A stretch of DNA of 64,000 bases from Devosia indica (GTDB lineage Bacteria > Pseudomonadota > Alphaproteobacteria > Rhizobiales > Devosiaceae): NCBI RefSeq assembly GCF_003056405.1, contig NZ_PYVZ01000002.1, positions 266,787 through 330,786 on the forward strand, written 5' to 3'. Positions 26,061 through 34,611 of the stretch are shown here, piece by piece. The first letter of the stretch is position 1, and each line of letters opens with the position of its first letter. A program made the position numbers and the translations under genes. Below the pieces are notes generated by a model. That model did not search any database. It saw only the letters and a list, made by a program, of their open reading frames with translations, and had not been told where the DNA came from.

Positions 26061-27381
26061 AGGCGGCCACCTTGGCGGCGAGCGCCGGGGGAATGTGGTG
26101 GTCGTGGCTATCGGTCAGGCATTCGGCCATGGCCCTCTGCAGCTTTTCCTCGCCATATTGGGCAAACAGATCCGCCTTGATGGCGCGCACAATGGCGTCC
26201 TCATGCCAGTCGGCATGGCGGGTGAGGGTGTAGAAGCAGGCGGCGGCCTCAAGAATTTCACCGACGCATTCCCAGGGCTTCTGGCCGGTGAGGCCGGCCA
26301 GTTCGCGGAAGGATTGCTCATGGGCCGGATCGTCGAGCAGGTTGCGGCCGAAGATCCGCAGCATCCGGTCCTTGGCCATGAAGGGGGCGAAAATCAGGAA
26401 CACGAAATGGCATTTAGGGCATTCGCCGCACCAGAGCGGGCCGTCATTGCCATTGAGCCGGAAATTGCGATTGCAGCTCGAAAAGACGGCATCGAACTTA
26501 TGCTCCTTGGTGAAGAGCGAGGCGATGCGCGCTTCCGAATAGGGGCGCAGCAGCGAGAAATATTTCAACGCGCCCCCTGTGGCATTGGCCAGAGTATCGG
26601 CGATCAGCAGTTCGAAACCGAGCGACTTGGAATATTGGTGATTGGTCTCGCGCCCGTCGAACATGACATTGCCCTCGCTGGCGGAGCGCTCATTGGAAAG
26701 CACGATCTGGTCGTAGCCAAACAGCAGGGCGCAGAGGGATGCGATCATCGAATTGATGGCGGTGGAGGGCACGTGGCCATTGTAATAGCCGGTCTCCTGC
26801 CCGAGGCGGATCATTTCGGGGTCGAGGGTCCGGGTGACATAAAGCGGCGGCGTGCCGATGGCGTCGACCGAGGTGAGGATCGGCCCCTTGGGATTGACCG
26901 CAAAGGGCGTGAAGGCCTCATCGGTATGGGTCAGCAGATCAACGCTGACCAGGGAATCCTTGCCCCCGCCAATAGGCAGCAGGGTTCGGCTGGGCAGGTC
27001 CGGGGCGGGCTTGCGCTCTGTTGGGTCATGCGGGGCGGTCAGCTCGAGCTTACCGAAGCGGGCGAGTTCATTGCGGGCGTAGAATTCGCCCAGGCCATTT
27101 TCATAGACATCGATGACGAAGGCGCGCTCGGCGGCGGTCAGCGCAATATCGGGTGCCTGGATGGCGAAGGGCGCGCGCAGCTTGAAATAGGACACACCGA
27201 GTACGATCGCGGTGAGGCCGAGCAGCTTTTCGAAGGCGGGCGAGGCAGCCGCGCTCTCGCTGGCACCTGCGGGCAGGACCAGCTTTTCGGTGAAGGCAAG
27301 ATCGTTCAGCCTATAGGCAAGAACGGCCTCGCCACTGGCCGGGTCGAAGGTGGGGCGCTCTATGCGGAAAAATTCAGTCAC
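26050..27381 (-). CDS. murL: UDP-MurNAc-L-Ala-L-Glu epimerase (MurL-type)
   Basis: The 443-aa protein begins MTEFFRIERPTFDPASGEA from a GTG at 27381; the frame extends 59 codons upstream without family-like sequence. It has a PP-loop (LPIGGGKDSLVS, residues 136-146), as expected for an enzyme that uses ATP and releases AMP and PPi. NRNFRLNGNDGPLWCGECPK carries a CxxCxxC-like cysteine group. This agrees with MurL, which turns the terminal L-Glu of UDP-MurNAc-L-Ala-L-Glu into D-Glu. It is directly upstream of the MurD2-type ligase with an 11-bp overlap. Recognition rests on memory of the family and the gene pair. Confidence 0.82.
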   Translation of the reverse strand: MTEFFRIERPTFDPASGEAVLAYRLNDLAFTEKLVLPAGASESAAASPAFEKLLGLTAIVLGVSYFKLRAPFAIQAPDIALTAAERAFVIDVYENGLGEFYARNELARFGKLELTAPHDPTERKPAPDLPSRTLLPIGGGKDSLVSVDLLTHTDEAFTPFAVNPKGPILTSVDAIGTPPLYVTRTLDPEMIRLGQETGYYNGHVPSTAINSMIASLCALLFGYDQIVLSNERSASEGNVMFDGRETNHQYSKSLGFELLIADTLANATGGALKYFSLLRPYSEARIASLFTKEHKFDAVFSSCNRNFRLNGNDGPLWCGECPKCHFVFLIFAPFMAKDRMLRIFGRNLLDDPAHEQSFRELAGLTGQKPWECVGEILEAAACFYTLTRHADWHEDAIVRAIKADLFAQYGEEKLQRAMAECLTDSHDHHIPPALAAKVAAYAV

Positions 27382-28092
27382 GGGCAACTCGCTGGCTTTG
27401 ATCCGACATATAGGTGATTTGCGCGCGTGGTGGGAGTGTGGCGGTGAGGATGAAATGCTGCCGCCATCCGGGCCTTGTTCGCTCGCATCACCATTGGTGC
27501 GATGTGCGCGGCAGGCATGGCTCGAAGCCGGTTGGCCGCAGGGCCTCCGGTTGTGCAATGGACGTGTCCCGAGGCACGTGCGTCTCGGTAAAACTAAGTA
27601 ATAGAGACGTCGCCGCCTCGGGACGCTGGGTTTCTCCTGCTGTCGTGGCCCCTATTGATCGCTCGTCGCAAGGTGGCCCAACGAGCAGGCAGGCCCTGGA
27701 GCGACCCAGCACCCAACCAGCTCCTCCCGCAAAGTTCGCTGCAGTCCGTCCGCGCGGGAGTGATGACAGGGATTATGCGGGAGGTTTTGGGTGCGGGGAG
27801 AAGATTGTGGATGGCTTGTCGTCTCAAGGCGCTCAGAGCCCGGAACCCCCAGCCTGCTCGATTCAACGGACTTAGCTGACGCTAAGTCCTATCTCGCTTC
27901 CCTCCCCTCAAGGGGGAGGGTGAAGAAGGGCCGATCTGCCGGTGTTCAATGCCTCCCTCCCCCTTGTGGGGAAGGATCAAGGGTGAGGGTGGCAGGTGCC
28001 GACCCCGTTGCGGTCGTTTCAAGGCCGATTGCTTAATCCTAATAGCTGCTGCTATTTCTGCGAGCCCAGTCTTAACGCGTAGCGGAGGGTCG
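27382..28092. other. 711-bp gene-poor region with repeats
   Basis: No convincing gene is present. The left half is copy 1 of the structured repeat (about 27512-27807). The right half (about 27890-28010) holds two short GC-rich palindromes: an 8-bp stem at 27900-27907 with 27913-27920, and an imperfect one around 27952-27975. Overlapping short reading frames on both strands are by-products of the repeat. Confidence 0.7.
27512..27807. repeat. Structured two-copy repeat, copy 1 (candidate RNA element)
   Basis: This segment reappears in the same orientation at about 63371-63656; about 95 nt (27578-27672) are nearly identical. The core folds into a 12-bp stem, 27564-27575 with 27615-27626, enclosing a 6-bp stem CGTCTC/GAGACG (27581-27586 with 27604-27609) and a 17-nt A-rich loop. 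A further stem CTCCCGC/GCGGGAG lies at 27724-27730 with 27754-27760. The outer stem covaries with copy 2. Confidence 0.75.
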
Positions 28093-28653
28093 ATGTCTGA
28101 ACTACGAGTAATCATCGGAGCTGGAGATCAAGCGTGGGATGGATGGATCGCCACGCATCGCGATCAGCTAGACCTACTACGCCGCTCCACTTGGGAACGT
28201 TGGTTTGGCCTCAATCGAGCAGACGCGCTTCTGTGCGAGCACGTATTTGAACATCTTTCGGAGCAAGAGGCGCGCGATGCAGCCAGTATTTGTTTCGACT
28301 TCATCAAGCCCGGCGGCTTTTTGCGCGTAGCCGTTCCTGACGGATATTTCCCGGATGAGGGCTATCAGATGACAGTCAAAATTGGTGGACCGGGTCCCAG
28401 CGACCACCCCGCTGCCGGTCACAAAATAGTCTTCAACTACCGGACGCTATCCGACGTATTGCTCTCGGCAGGGTTCTCTGTCGATCTGCTGGAATTTTGC
28501 GACGAGTCTGGGCGGTTTCACTACAATCAATGGGATAGGTCGACCGGCCCAATATACCGATCGCTGTTGAGCGATCATCGCAACTCTCCGGACAAAATTG
28601 GCTTTGTTTCGTTGATAGTAGATGCTGTGAAGCCTGTACATCTGGCGGAATAA
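28093..28653 (+). CDS. Predicted SAM-dependent methyltransferase-like protein, short form
   Basis: The 186-aa protein starts at ATG 28093 with GGAGG 4 nt upstream. It resembles the small predicted methyltransferase group COG4627: LLCEHVFEHLSEQEARDAA, FIKPGGFLRVAVPDGYF and VFNYRTLSDVLLSAGF. The glycine-rich SAM motif I is not obvious near the N-terminus, so the SAM-binding site may be incomplete or divergent. Base composition is visibly more AT-rich than in neighbours, and repeats lie just upstream, both compatible with transfer. No adjacent partner gene suggests a substrate. Confidence 0.7.
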   Translation: MSELRVIIGAGDQAWDGWIATHRDQLDLLRRSTWERWFGLNRADALLCEHVFEHLSEQEARDAASICFDFIKPGGFLRVAVPDGYFPDEGYQMTVKIGGPGPSDHPAAGHKIVFNYRTLSDVLLSAGFSVDLLEFCDESGRFHYNQWDRSTGPIYRSLLSDHRNSPDKIGFVSLIVDAVKPVHLAE

Positions 28654-28986
28654 GCTGCTCAACTCGCTGAAAGCCGACAATCCAATTTCCACCCCCAAGT
28701 CGCCTGACGGGGTGAGCGTCCGGGGCGAACAAGTGTCGGTTGTTTGACAATGGCATCCCGGTGCTGGCTGAAAGCCATCACTGTCTCGGTCTGTTGAGCC
28801 AGAAGTTCGAGCCGTCACTGGATATTGAGGCTCGGAAAGGCCTATTGTGGTCTTCATGCCTGCTGCGGATGTGAAGGTCGTCCAGCCTCGGCGTGTGCGG
28901 GCCTTCAAGCCAGCTTTGCGCGCCTATTTGGCCCCAATCAAGCATCCTTAGTGAACGCTGATATGCCTGACCTGGAGGAGGAAGAA
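28654..28986. other. 333-bp region without a recognisable gene
   Basis: The gap between two methyltransferase-like genes has no convincing frame on either strand and no strong hairpin. The frame of the downstream gene extends back into it as a Cys-rich, non-family-like sequence, which argues for the 28987 start. I see no feature apart from the ribosome-binding region at its right end. Confidence 0.55.
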
Positions 28987-29763
28987 ATGGCTGAAGCGAT
29001 GCGGTTTCAAGACGGTGAGAGCTACGAATCCATGATGGGAGTCTGGAGCGCGCTGGTGGGCGCTCCGTTCCTCGATTGGCTCAACATATCGACAGGCGCC
29101 AAATGGGCGGATGTTGGCTGCGGGAATGGCGCCTCGACTGAACTAATTGTCGGCAAGGCAAAGCCAGCTTTGGTCGAAGCGATCGATCCCTCTGACGCGC
29201 AACTGGCCTATGCCAGGAAGCGGCATCAGGCGGGCCTTGCCAATTACACCTTGGGTTCGGCGTTGGACCTTCCTTATCCTGATGGCGCCTTCGATGTTGC
29301 GATCATGGCGCTCGTCCTCTTCTTTGTTCCAGAACCTGCGCGCGGGGTTGCTGAAATGCGGCGCGTCGTTCGCGGTGGTGGCTCCGTTGCGGCTTACGCA
29401 TGGGACCTCGAGGGTGGCGGCTTTCCCTATGAGGATGTCCATGTCGCCCTGATTGATGCCGGTGTTGGGCCCTTGCTGCCACCACACCCGGAGGTGGCAC
29501 GGCTGGACGAACTCAAACGCCTGTGGACAGATGCCGGCCTTGTTGATGTGGAAACACGCGAAATCACGGCTAGCCGGGCGTTCCCTTCCTTCGATGCATA
29601 TTGGCTGACAGCCGCATCATCGCCCGGCATTGGGCAGGTGCTTTCCAAGCTCGGCCCTGAACAGGTCGAACAGATCCGCAAGAGTGCCCAAGGGTCGCGC
29701 CGCTCCGGGGAATTGGTGGTGCAGGGCCGCGCCCATGCGGTGCGGGGACGCGTGGCGGGCTGA
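28987..29763 (+). CDS. Class I SAM-dependent methyltransferase
   Basis: The 258-aa protein has a canonical methyltransferase domain: motif I ADVGCGNGASTELI, motif II VEAIDPSDAQLAYARKR, GSALDLPYPDGAFDVAIM and PARGVAEMRRVVRGGGSV. ATG 28987 is chosen because GGAGGAGG lies directly upstream with good spacing; an ATG eight codons earlier has no such site. It is of the Methyltransf_11 type; the methyl acceptor is unknown. Confidence 0.88.
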   Translation: MAEAMRFQDGESYESMMGVWSALVGAPFLDWLNISTGAKWADVGCGNGASTELIVGKAKPALVEAIDPSDAQLAYARKRHQAGLANYTLGSALDLPYPDGAFDVAIMALVLFFVPEPARGVAEMRRVVRGGGSVAAYAWDLEGGGFPYEDVHVALIDAGVGPLLPPHPEVARLDELKRLWTDAGLVDVETREITASRAFPSFDAYWLTAASSPGIGQVLSKLGPEQVEQIRKSAQGSRRSGELVVQGRAHAVRGRVAG

Positions 29764-29881
29764 TCGGCCGCTGTCCCTGATAAGCAGGATGTCGAGACTT
29801 GCTTTGATCGCTCGTCGCGCTGGGAGCAGCCGTTGCGGCGGGTCGTTCTGCTCTCATGCTGCGTGATCAAAGGAGGCGACG

Positions 29882-30535
29882 ATGAGGCCGATCATGACTG
29901 CGTTTGAGAAATCGCCCGATGGCGGGCAGGGGCTGGCGCGGGATATGCGGGTGCGCTGGGCATTCGAGGAGGTGGGGCAGCCCTATGAGGTGCGGCTGGT
30001 GTCCTTCAAGGGGCTGAAGGCCGAAGCGCATCGGGAGCGTAATCCCTTCGGGCAGATACCGACCCTGGAAGAGGACGGGCTGGTGCTGTTCGAAACCGGG
30101 GCAATCGTCCTGCGTATCGCGGAGCAGCATCCGGGCCTGCTGCCAGCCGACCCCGCAGCGCGGGCGCGGGCGATCATGTGGATGTTTGCGGCGGTGAGCA
30201 CGATGGAGCCACCCATTATCGAGCGGGAGCAGGCCGGCTACAGCGATCGGGGCAAGTCCTGGTACAGCACCGAGCGGTTTGCCTTTCTCGAAGAGCGGAT
30301 CGGGGTTCGGCTGGGTGAACTTTCGGCGCGGCTGGGAGAGAATGACTGGCTCGATGGGGATTTCAGCGCCGGGGATTTGATGATGGTGATGGTGCTGCGG
30401 CGGGCCGATGCGCGGCTGCTGGAAGAATTCCCGAACCTTCACGCCTATGTCGAACGCGGCAAGGCGCGCCCGGCCTATCAGCGGGCCTTTGCGGCGCAAT
30501 GGCGGGTCAATGGCGAGGGGCCGGTGCCGGTGTAG
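29882..30535 (+). CDS. Glutathione S-transferase family protein
   Basis: The 217-aa protein has an N-terminal thioredoxin-like GST domain (RDMRVRWAFEEVGQPYEV, then RNPFGQIPTLEEDGLVLFET with the cis-Pro and the ET glutathione motif) and an all-helical C-terminal domain. ATG 29882 follows AAAGGAGG. The first strand lacks a clear catalytic Cys or Tyr, so the activity class is uncertain. It ends next to a converging DUF1801 gene. Confidence 0.88.
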   Translation: MRPIMTAFEKSPDGGQGLARDMRVRWAFEEVGQPYEVRLVSFKGLKAEAHRERNPFGQIPTLEEDGLVLFETGAIVLRIAEQHPGLLPADPAARARAIMWMFAAVSTMEPPIIEREQAGYSDRGKSWYSTERFAFLEERIGVRLGELSARLGENDWLDGDFSAGDLMMVMVLRRADARLLEEFPNLHAYVERGKARPAYQRAFAAQWRVNGEGPVPV

Positions 30536-30934
30536 TCAGAACAGCGGCTCGAGCCGGCCCTTGCGTTTGACGATGTTCCTGTAGTCCCACTGGATGGTGC
30601 GGGCTTCTTCGAGCCAGTTGCCAAGCGCATTGGGATTGATCTGGCCGGGGGCGGTCAAGCGGAGTTCTGCGGCCTTGAAGCTGCCTTCGGGTTCCAGGCC
30701 CGGCGTCTCGAAGGACTGGCCGCTCCAGAACAGCAGGCGGACGCATGATTTGAGCTTGGAATAGCCGACAATGGGATTGCCGGCGAGGAACCAGACCGGG
30801 TGAGCATGCCAGATTTTGCTTTCGGCGTCCGGCAGGTGCTGGTCGATGATGGTGCGCAGCGCGTCGCAAATGGCGCGGTCGGTTTCGGCCTGGGCGGCGT
30901 GATAGGCGAGAATGGTGGGCGTTGCCTGGGTCAT
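30536..30934 (-). CDS. DUF1801 domain protein
   Basis: The 132-aa protein resembles the DUF1801 fold (ICDALRTIIDQHLPDAESKIWHAHPVWFL, LRLLFWSGQSF), related to iron-chaperone-like and small stress proteins. The start is ATG 30934, with GGAAGG 8 nt upstream; the frame extends further but without family-like sequence. No functional context is seen. Confidence 0.8.
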   Translation of the reverse strand: MTQATPTILAYHAAQAETDRAICDALRTIIDQHLPDAESKIWHAHPVWFLAGNPIVGYSKLKSCVRLLFWSGQSFETPGLEPEGSFKAAELRLTAPGQINPNALGNWLEEARTIQWDYRNIVKRKGRLEPLF

Positions 30935-31337
30935 GTGGCCAGCCTTCCTTTGCAACAGGATCATAGCGGGACGACGGGCGAAGAGTGAAGCGTTTGACAT
31001 GGGCGGCTCCGTATTGCGCACGTGATGCGCCCGTTGCCGCTCTGGCACGCCGGTCCGGCATGATGGGGTAGTCTTTACCCTATGCAGGCTGGCCAGCGGG
31101 TTCGTGTGAAGCGCTTGCACGGCTGTGCAATGTCACCGGTCTGTCGCAGAACCTTCAACCGAGCGACAAGCAAGCTCAATACAGGGGTGCAGGCAGGTCG
31201 CAGCCCGGAACGGGCCGGCGAGTTGTGCGCCCGATGTTTCGGATGAGTTCAGTTCCATCCCGGCGCTCACACACAGACAAGGTTTGGCTGGAGCCGGGCA
31301 GCTACGAAGGCATGTGCCGGCCCATTGGGAGACAAAC
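30935..31337. promoter_or_regulatory. 403-bp upstream region of ugpB with a possible Pho box
   Basis: There is no gene in this gap. At 31130-31148 two TGTC half-sites (TGTCACCGGTC and TGTCGC) start exactly 11 bp apart, the spacing of a PhoB box, about 190 bp before the ugpB ATG. The match to the consensus is partial. Phosphate-starvation control of ugp is known in other bacteria. Confidence 0.35.
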
Positions 31338-32651
31338 ATGACCAATCTGAAGAAATCGGCGGTTCTGGCCGCCCTCGCGCTGGGACTGTCCACCACGACA
31401 GCCTTTGCGCAGACCGAAATCAACTGGTGGCATGGCATGGGCGGTCACCTCGGTGATGTCGTCAACCAGATCGCGACCGACTTCAACGCGAGCCAGGATG
31501 ACTATGTCATCACGCCGGTGTTCAAGGGCTCGTATGAAGAGACCCTGACGGCTGCCATTGCCGCTTTCCGTGCCGGCGAGCAGCCCAATGTGGTGCAGGT
31601 GTTCGACGCCGGTGCCGCTACCGTGATGGGCGCTGCTGGTGCGACCATCCCGGTGCAGGACCTGCTGCAGGACAATGGCGTCGATTTCAATATCGAGGAC
31701 TACATCGCCGGCGTGCGTTACTTCTACGCCGACACCGAAGGCAAGATGATCGGCATGCCGTTCAACTCGTCCTCGCCGGTCCTCTACTACAATATGGACG
31801 CGCTGACCGCTGCTGGCTTCGATGCGCCTCCGGCGACCTATGAAGAATTCGAGGCCATGGCCCCGGCTCTCAAGGAAGCAGGCTATATCCCGCTGGTCCA
31901 GACCCATCTGCCCTGGGAGTTCGTCGAGAACTTCCATTCGCGCCACAACCTGCCGTTCGCCACCAATGACAATGGCTATGAAGGCGCCGATGGCACCGAG
32001 ATCCTGATCAATTCGCCCGAAATGACCATGCACTTCACCAAGGTGAAGGAATGGCTTGATGCCGATCTGTTCGGCTTCTTCGGCACCGGCTGGGACGACA
32101 ACCAGGCCCACTTCAACGACGGCGACGCGGCCATGTATATCGGCTCGTCGGGCGATTTCGGTGGTCTGACCGCTGCCGAACTGCCGTTCGAATGGGCCTC
32201 GACCTACCTGCCTTACTGGGAATCGATCACGGCCGAGGGCTACCAGACCTTTATCGGCGGCGCGTCGCTGTTCGCCATGGCTGGTCATTCCGACGAAGAG
32301 AATGCTGCTACTGCCGCGTTCTTTGAGTACCTGACCTCGCCGGACGTGCAGTATATGTGGCACCGCGAAACCGGCTATGTGCCGATCACCACCGCTGCCT
32401 ACGAGCTGGCCAAGGAAGACGGCCACTACGAGCGTTCGCCTGCCGCCGAAACCGCCATCCAGCAGCTCTCGCTGCAGGCCGGCGAGAATACCCGCGGCTA
32501 TCGCATGGGCTTTTATGTGCAGATCCGTGACGTCCAGAACCGTGAACTGGCCCGTTTCCTGAACGGCGAGACCACGATCGAGGACGCGCTGGCGACCATC
32601 GAGACAGAAGGCAACGAGCTGCTGTCCCGCTTCGCCCAGACCCAGCAGTAA
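31338..32651 (+). CDS. ugpB: sn-Glycerol-3-phosphate ABC transporter substrate-binding protein
   Basis: The 437-aa periplasmic binding protein has a Sec signal (MTNLKKSAVLAALALGL, cleaved about AFAQ). The mature part is UgpB-like: INWWHGMGGHLGDVVNQIA, PNVVQVFDAGAATVM and GMPFNSSSPVLYYNMDAL. Its length equals that of other UgpB proteins. ATG 31338 has GGGAG 6 nt upstream. It captures glycerol-3-phosphate or glycerophosphodiesters for UgpAE. Confidence 0.93.
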   Translation: MTNLKKSAVLAALALGLSTTTAFAQTEINWWHGMGGHLGDVVNQIATDFNASQDDYVITPVFKGSYEETLTAAIAAFRAGEQPNVVQVFDAGAATVMGAAGATIPVQDLLQDNGVDFNIEDYIAGVRYFYADTEGKMIGMPFNSSSPVLYYNMDALTAAGFDAPPATYEEFEAMAPALKEAGYIPLVQTHLPWEFVENFHSRHNLPFATNDNGYEGADGTEILINSPEMTMHFTKVKEWLDADLFGFFGTGWDDNQAHFNDGDAAMYIGSSGDFGGLTAAELPFEWASTYLPYWESITAEGYQTFIGGASLFAMAGHSDEENAATAAFFEYLTSPDVQYMWHRETGYVPITTAAYELAKEDGHYERSPAAETAIQQLSLQAGENTRGYRMGFYVQIRDVQNRELARFLNGETTIEDALATIETEGNELLSRFAQTQQ

Positions 32652-32720
32652 GCCTTTCGCCAATCCCTCGGCGGCCCGCCTGCGTGGGCCGCCGGTCCCT
32701 TGCAAAGCGGGGTTACGATA

Positions 32721-33602
32721 TTGAAGCGCGCCGGGTTCGATTCACGCTGGTTGCCGATCCTGCTGCTGCTGCCGCAGCTCTCGATTATTGCCATTTTCTT
32801 TTATTGGCCCGCCGTCCAGGCGCTTCGGTCCTCGTTTTATCTCGAAGACCCCTTCGGTTTCGGCGCGACTTTCGTGGGGCTGGAAAACTATCTGCGGCTG
32901 TTCCGCAGCTCGGAATATCTCAAGAATGCCTGGTTCACCGTGATCTTTTCGGTGTCGGTTACCTTCCTGTCGCTGGCGATTGCCCTGTTGCTCGCGGTCA
33001 AGGCCGACAAGGTCATTCGCGGCGCCAAGACATACCGGACGCTCTTGATGTGGGTCTATGCGGTGGCGCCGCCGGTCGCCGGGTTCATCACGCTGATCAT
33101 GTTCAACCAGCGCTGGGGCCCGCTGACCAATTTCTTCGAGCTGTTCGGCTGGGATTTCCGGGTCAGGCTGAACTACAATGACACCGCGATCGCCATGATC
33201 ATTGCCTCGGTCTGGAAGCAGATCCCGGTCAATTTCATTTTCTTCCTGTCCGGCCTGCAGTCGATCCCGCGCAATGTCGTGGAAGCATCGATGATCGACA
33301 ACAGGTCCAGCGTGAGCCGGTTCTGGACCATCACCTTTCCGCTGCTGGCGCCGACCGGGTTTTTCCTGCTGATCACCAACATCACCTATTCGCTGTTCGA
33401 CACCTTCGGCACGATCGACACCATCCTGCGCAACAATCCCGGCGATAACCCGGTGACCCTGGTCTACCGGGTCTATCTCGACGGGTTCCGCGGCCAGGAT
33501 ATCGGCGGCTCCTCGGCGCAGTCGGTGGTGTTGATGGTGCTCGTGCTGCTGCTGACGGTGTTTCAGTTCCGTCTCGTCGAGCGTCGCATTCACTACAATT
33601 GA
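32721..33602 (+). CDS. ugpA: sn-Glycerol-3-phosphate ABC transporter permease UgpA
   Basis: The 293-aa MalF-type permease starts most likely at TTG 32721 (MKRAGFDSRWLPILLLLPQ, GGGG 8 nt upstream). This gives the usual UgpA length; another TTG lies at 32700. Family segments are FYWPAVQALRSSFYLEDPFG and the EAA loop near VVEASMIDNRSSVSRFWTI. It is followed by ugpE after 9 bp. Confidence 0.92.
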   Translation: MKRAGFDSRWLPILLLLPQLSIIAIFFYWPAVQALRSSFYLEDPFGFGATFVGLENYLRLFRSSEYLKNAWFTVIFSVSVTFLSLAIALLLAVKADKVIRGAKTYRTLLMWVYAVAPPVAGFITLIMFNQRWGPLTNFFELFGWDFRVRLNYNDTAIAMIIASVWKQIPVNFIFFLSGLQSIPRNVVEASMIDNRSSVSRFWTITFPLLAPTGFFLLITNITYSLFDTFGTIDTILRNNPGDNPVTLVYRVYLDGFRGQDIGGSSAQSVVLMVLVLLLTVFQFRLVERRIHYN

Positions 33603-33611
33603 AAGCTGATC

Positions 33612-34526
33612 ATGGCCGATTTGTCCCAGCCCCGCAGCGTCGCCTCTGAAACGCCGGCCCCCCGCCTGCCCGTGGCGCGGGTCAACTGGGGCGCGGTGGG
33701 CGACCATCTGATCCTGATCGCCGGCGTCGTCTTCATGGTGGCGCCCCTGCTCATGCTGGTGCAGATGAGCTCGATGCCGGACATCGAGACGATCAAGTCG
33801 GGCCCATCATTGCAGTGGGGCGACCAGCTTTGGCCGAACCTGATGAAGGCCCTGTTCGAGTCGATGAGTTTTTCGGGCGACAATACGGGCCTGAACATGT
33901 TCTGGAATTCGACCGTGCTCGGCCTGGGCTTTGCCATTGGCAAGGTCATCATCTCGATGATGGCGGCTTATGCCATCGTCTATTTTCGCATGCGCTTTGC
34001 CATGATTGCCTTCTGGCTGATCTTTACCACACTGCTGCTGCCGCTCGAGGTGCGCATCGTGCCCTCATACGAAATCACCCAGAAGCTGGGCTTGCTCAAC
34101 AGCTATACCGGCCTGATCGTGCCGCTGATCGCCTCGGCCACCGCGACGTTCTTCTTCCGGCAATTCTACCTCTCGGTGCCCGAAGAACTGCTGGAGGCTG
34201 CGCGTATCGACGGGGCCGGGCCGATCCGGTTTTTTATCGACATTCTGGTGCCGCTTTCCCAGACAATGATCGCGGCCATTTTCATCATCATGTTCGTCTA
34301 TGGCTGGAACCAGTATTTGTGGCCCACCATGATCATCACGGACGAAAGCAAATACACCCTTGTCCAGGGCATCAAGCAGATCACCCAAGGGCTCGAAGGC
34401 AGCCAGCAAGTGCCGGAGTATGGGCGATCCAACCTCCTGGCGATCCTGGCCATCCTCCCGCCCGTTGCCGTGGTCATCTTCTTCCAGCGCTGGTTCGTCA
34501 AAGGCCTGACCGAAAGCGACAAATAG
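33612..34526 (+). CDS. ugpE: sn-Glycerol-3-phosphate ABC transporter permease UgpE
   Basis: The 304-aa MalG-type permease has an N-terminal extension of about 20 residues beyond the usual length. It contains LPLEVRIVPSYEITQKLGL, the EAA loop EELLEAARIDGAGPIRFFI, and VYGWNQYLWPTMI. It forms the channel with UgpA. No ugpC ATPase gene follows; the next gene is on the other strand. Confidence 0.92.
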   Translation: MADLSQPRSVASETPAPRLPVARVNWGAVGDHLILIAGVVFMVAPLLMLVQMSSMPDIETIKSGPSLQWGDQLWPNLMKALFESMSFSGDNTGLNMFWNSTVLGLGFAIGKVIISMMAAYAIVYFRMRFAMIAFWLIFTTLLLPLEVRIVPSYEITQKLGLLNSYTGLIVPLIASATATFFFRQFYLSVPEELLEAARIDGAGPIRFFIDILVPLSQTMIAAIFIIMFVYGWNQYLWPTMIITDESKYTLVQGIKQITQGLEGSQQVPEYGRSNLLAILAILPPVAVVIFFQRWFVKGLTESDK

Positions 34527-34611
34527 TCGGGTCTCGTCTGATCTGGGCAGGCTGTTCCATGGCTGAGGCCGTGCAAACCGGGGTGATCGTGCACCAGCGG
34601 GCTGATCGAGG

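Noticed and set aside
25068..26180. 370-aa plus-strand frame
   Set aside because: Antisense to the Mur ligase; Gly/Asp-rich shadow with no motifs.
26095..27417. 440-aa plus-strand frame
   Set aside because: Antisense to the MurL-type protein, which has convincing motifs.
27414..27879. Overlapping small frames on both strands with a shared peptide also encoded near 63509
   Set aside because: The shared part comes from the conserved structured repeat; frames start and end differently in the two copies and covariation indicates structure instead of coding.
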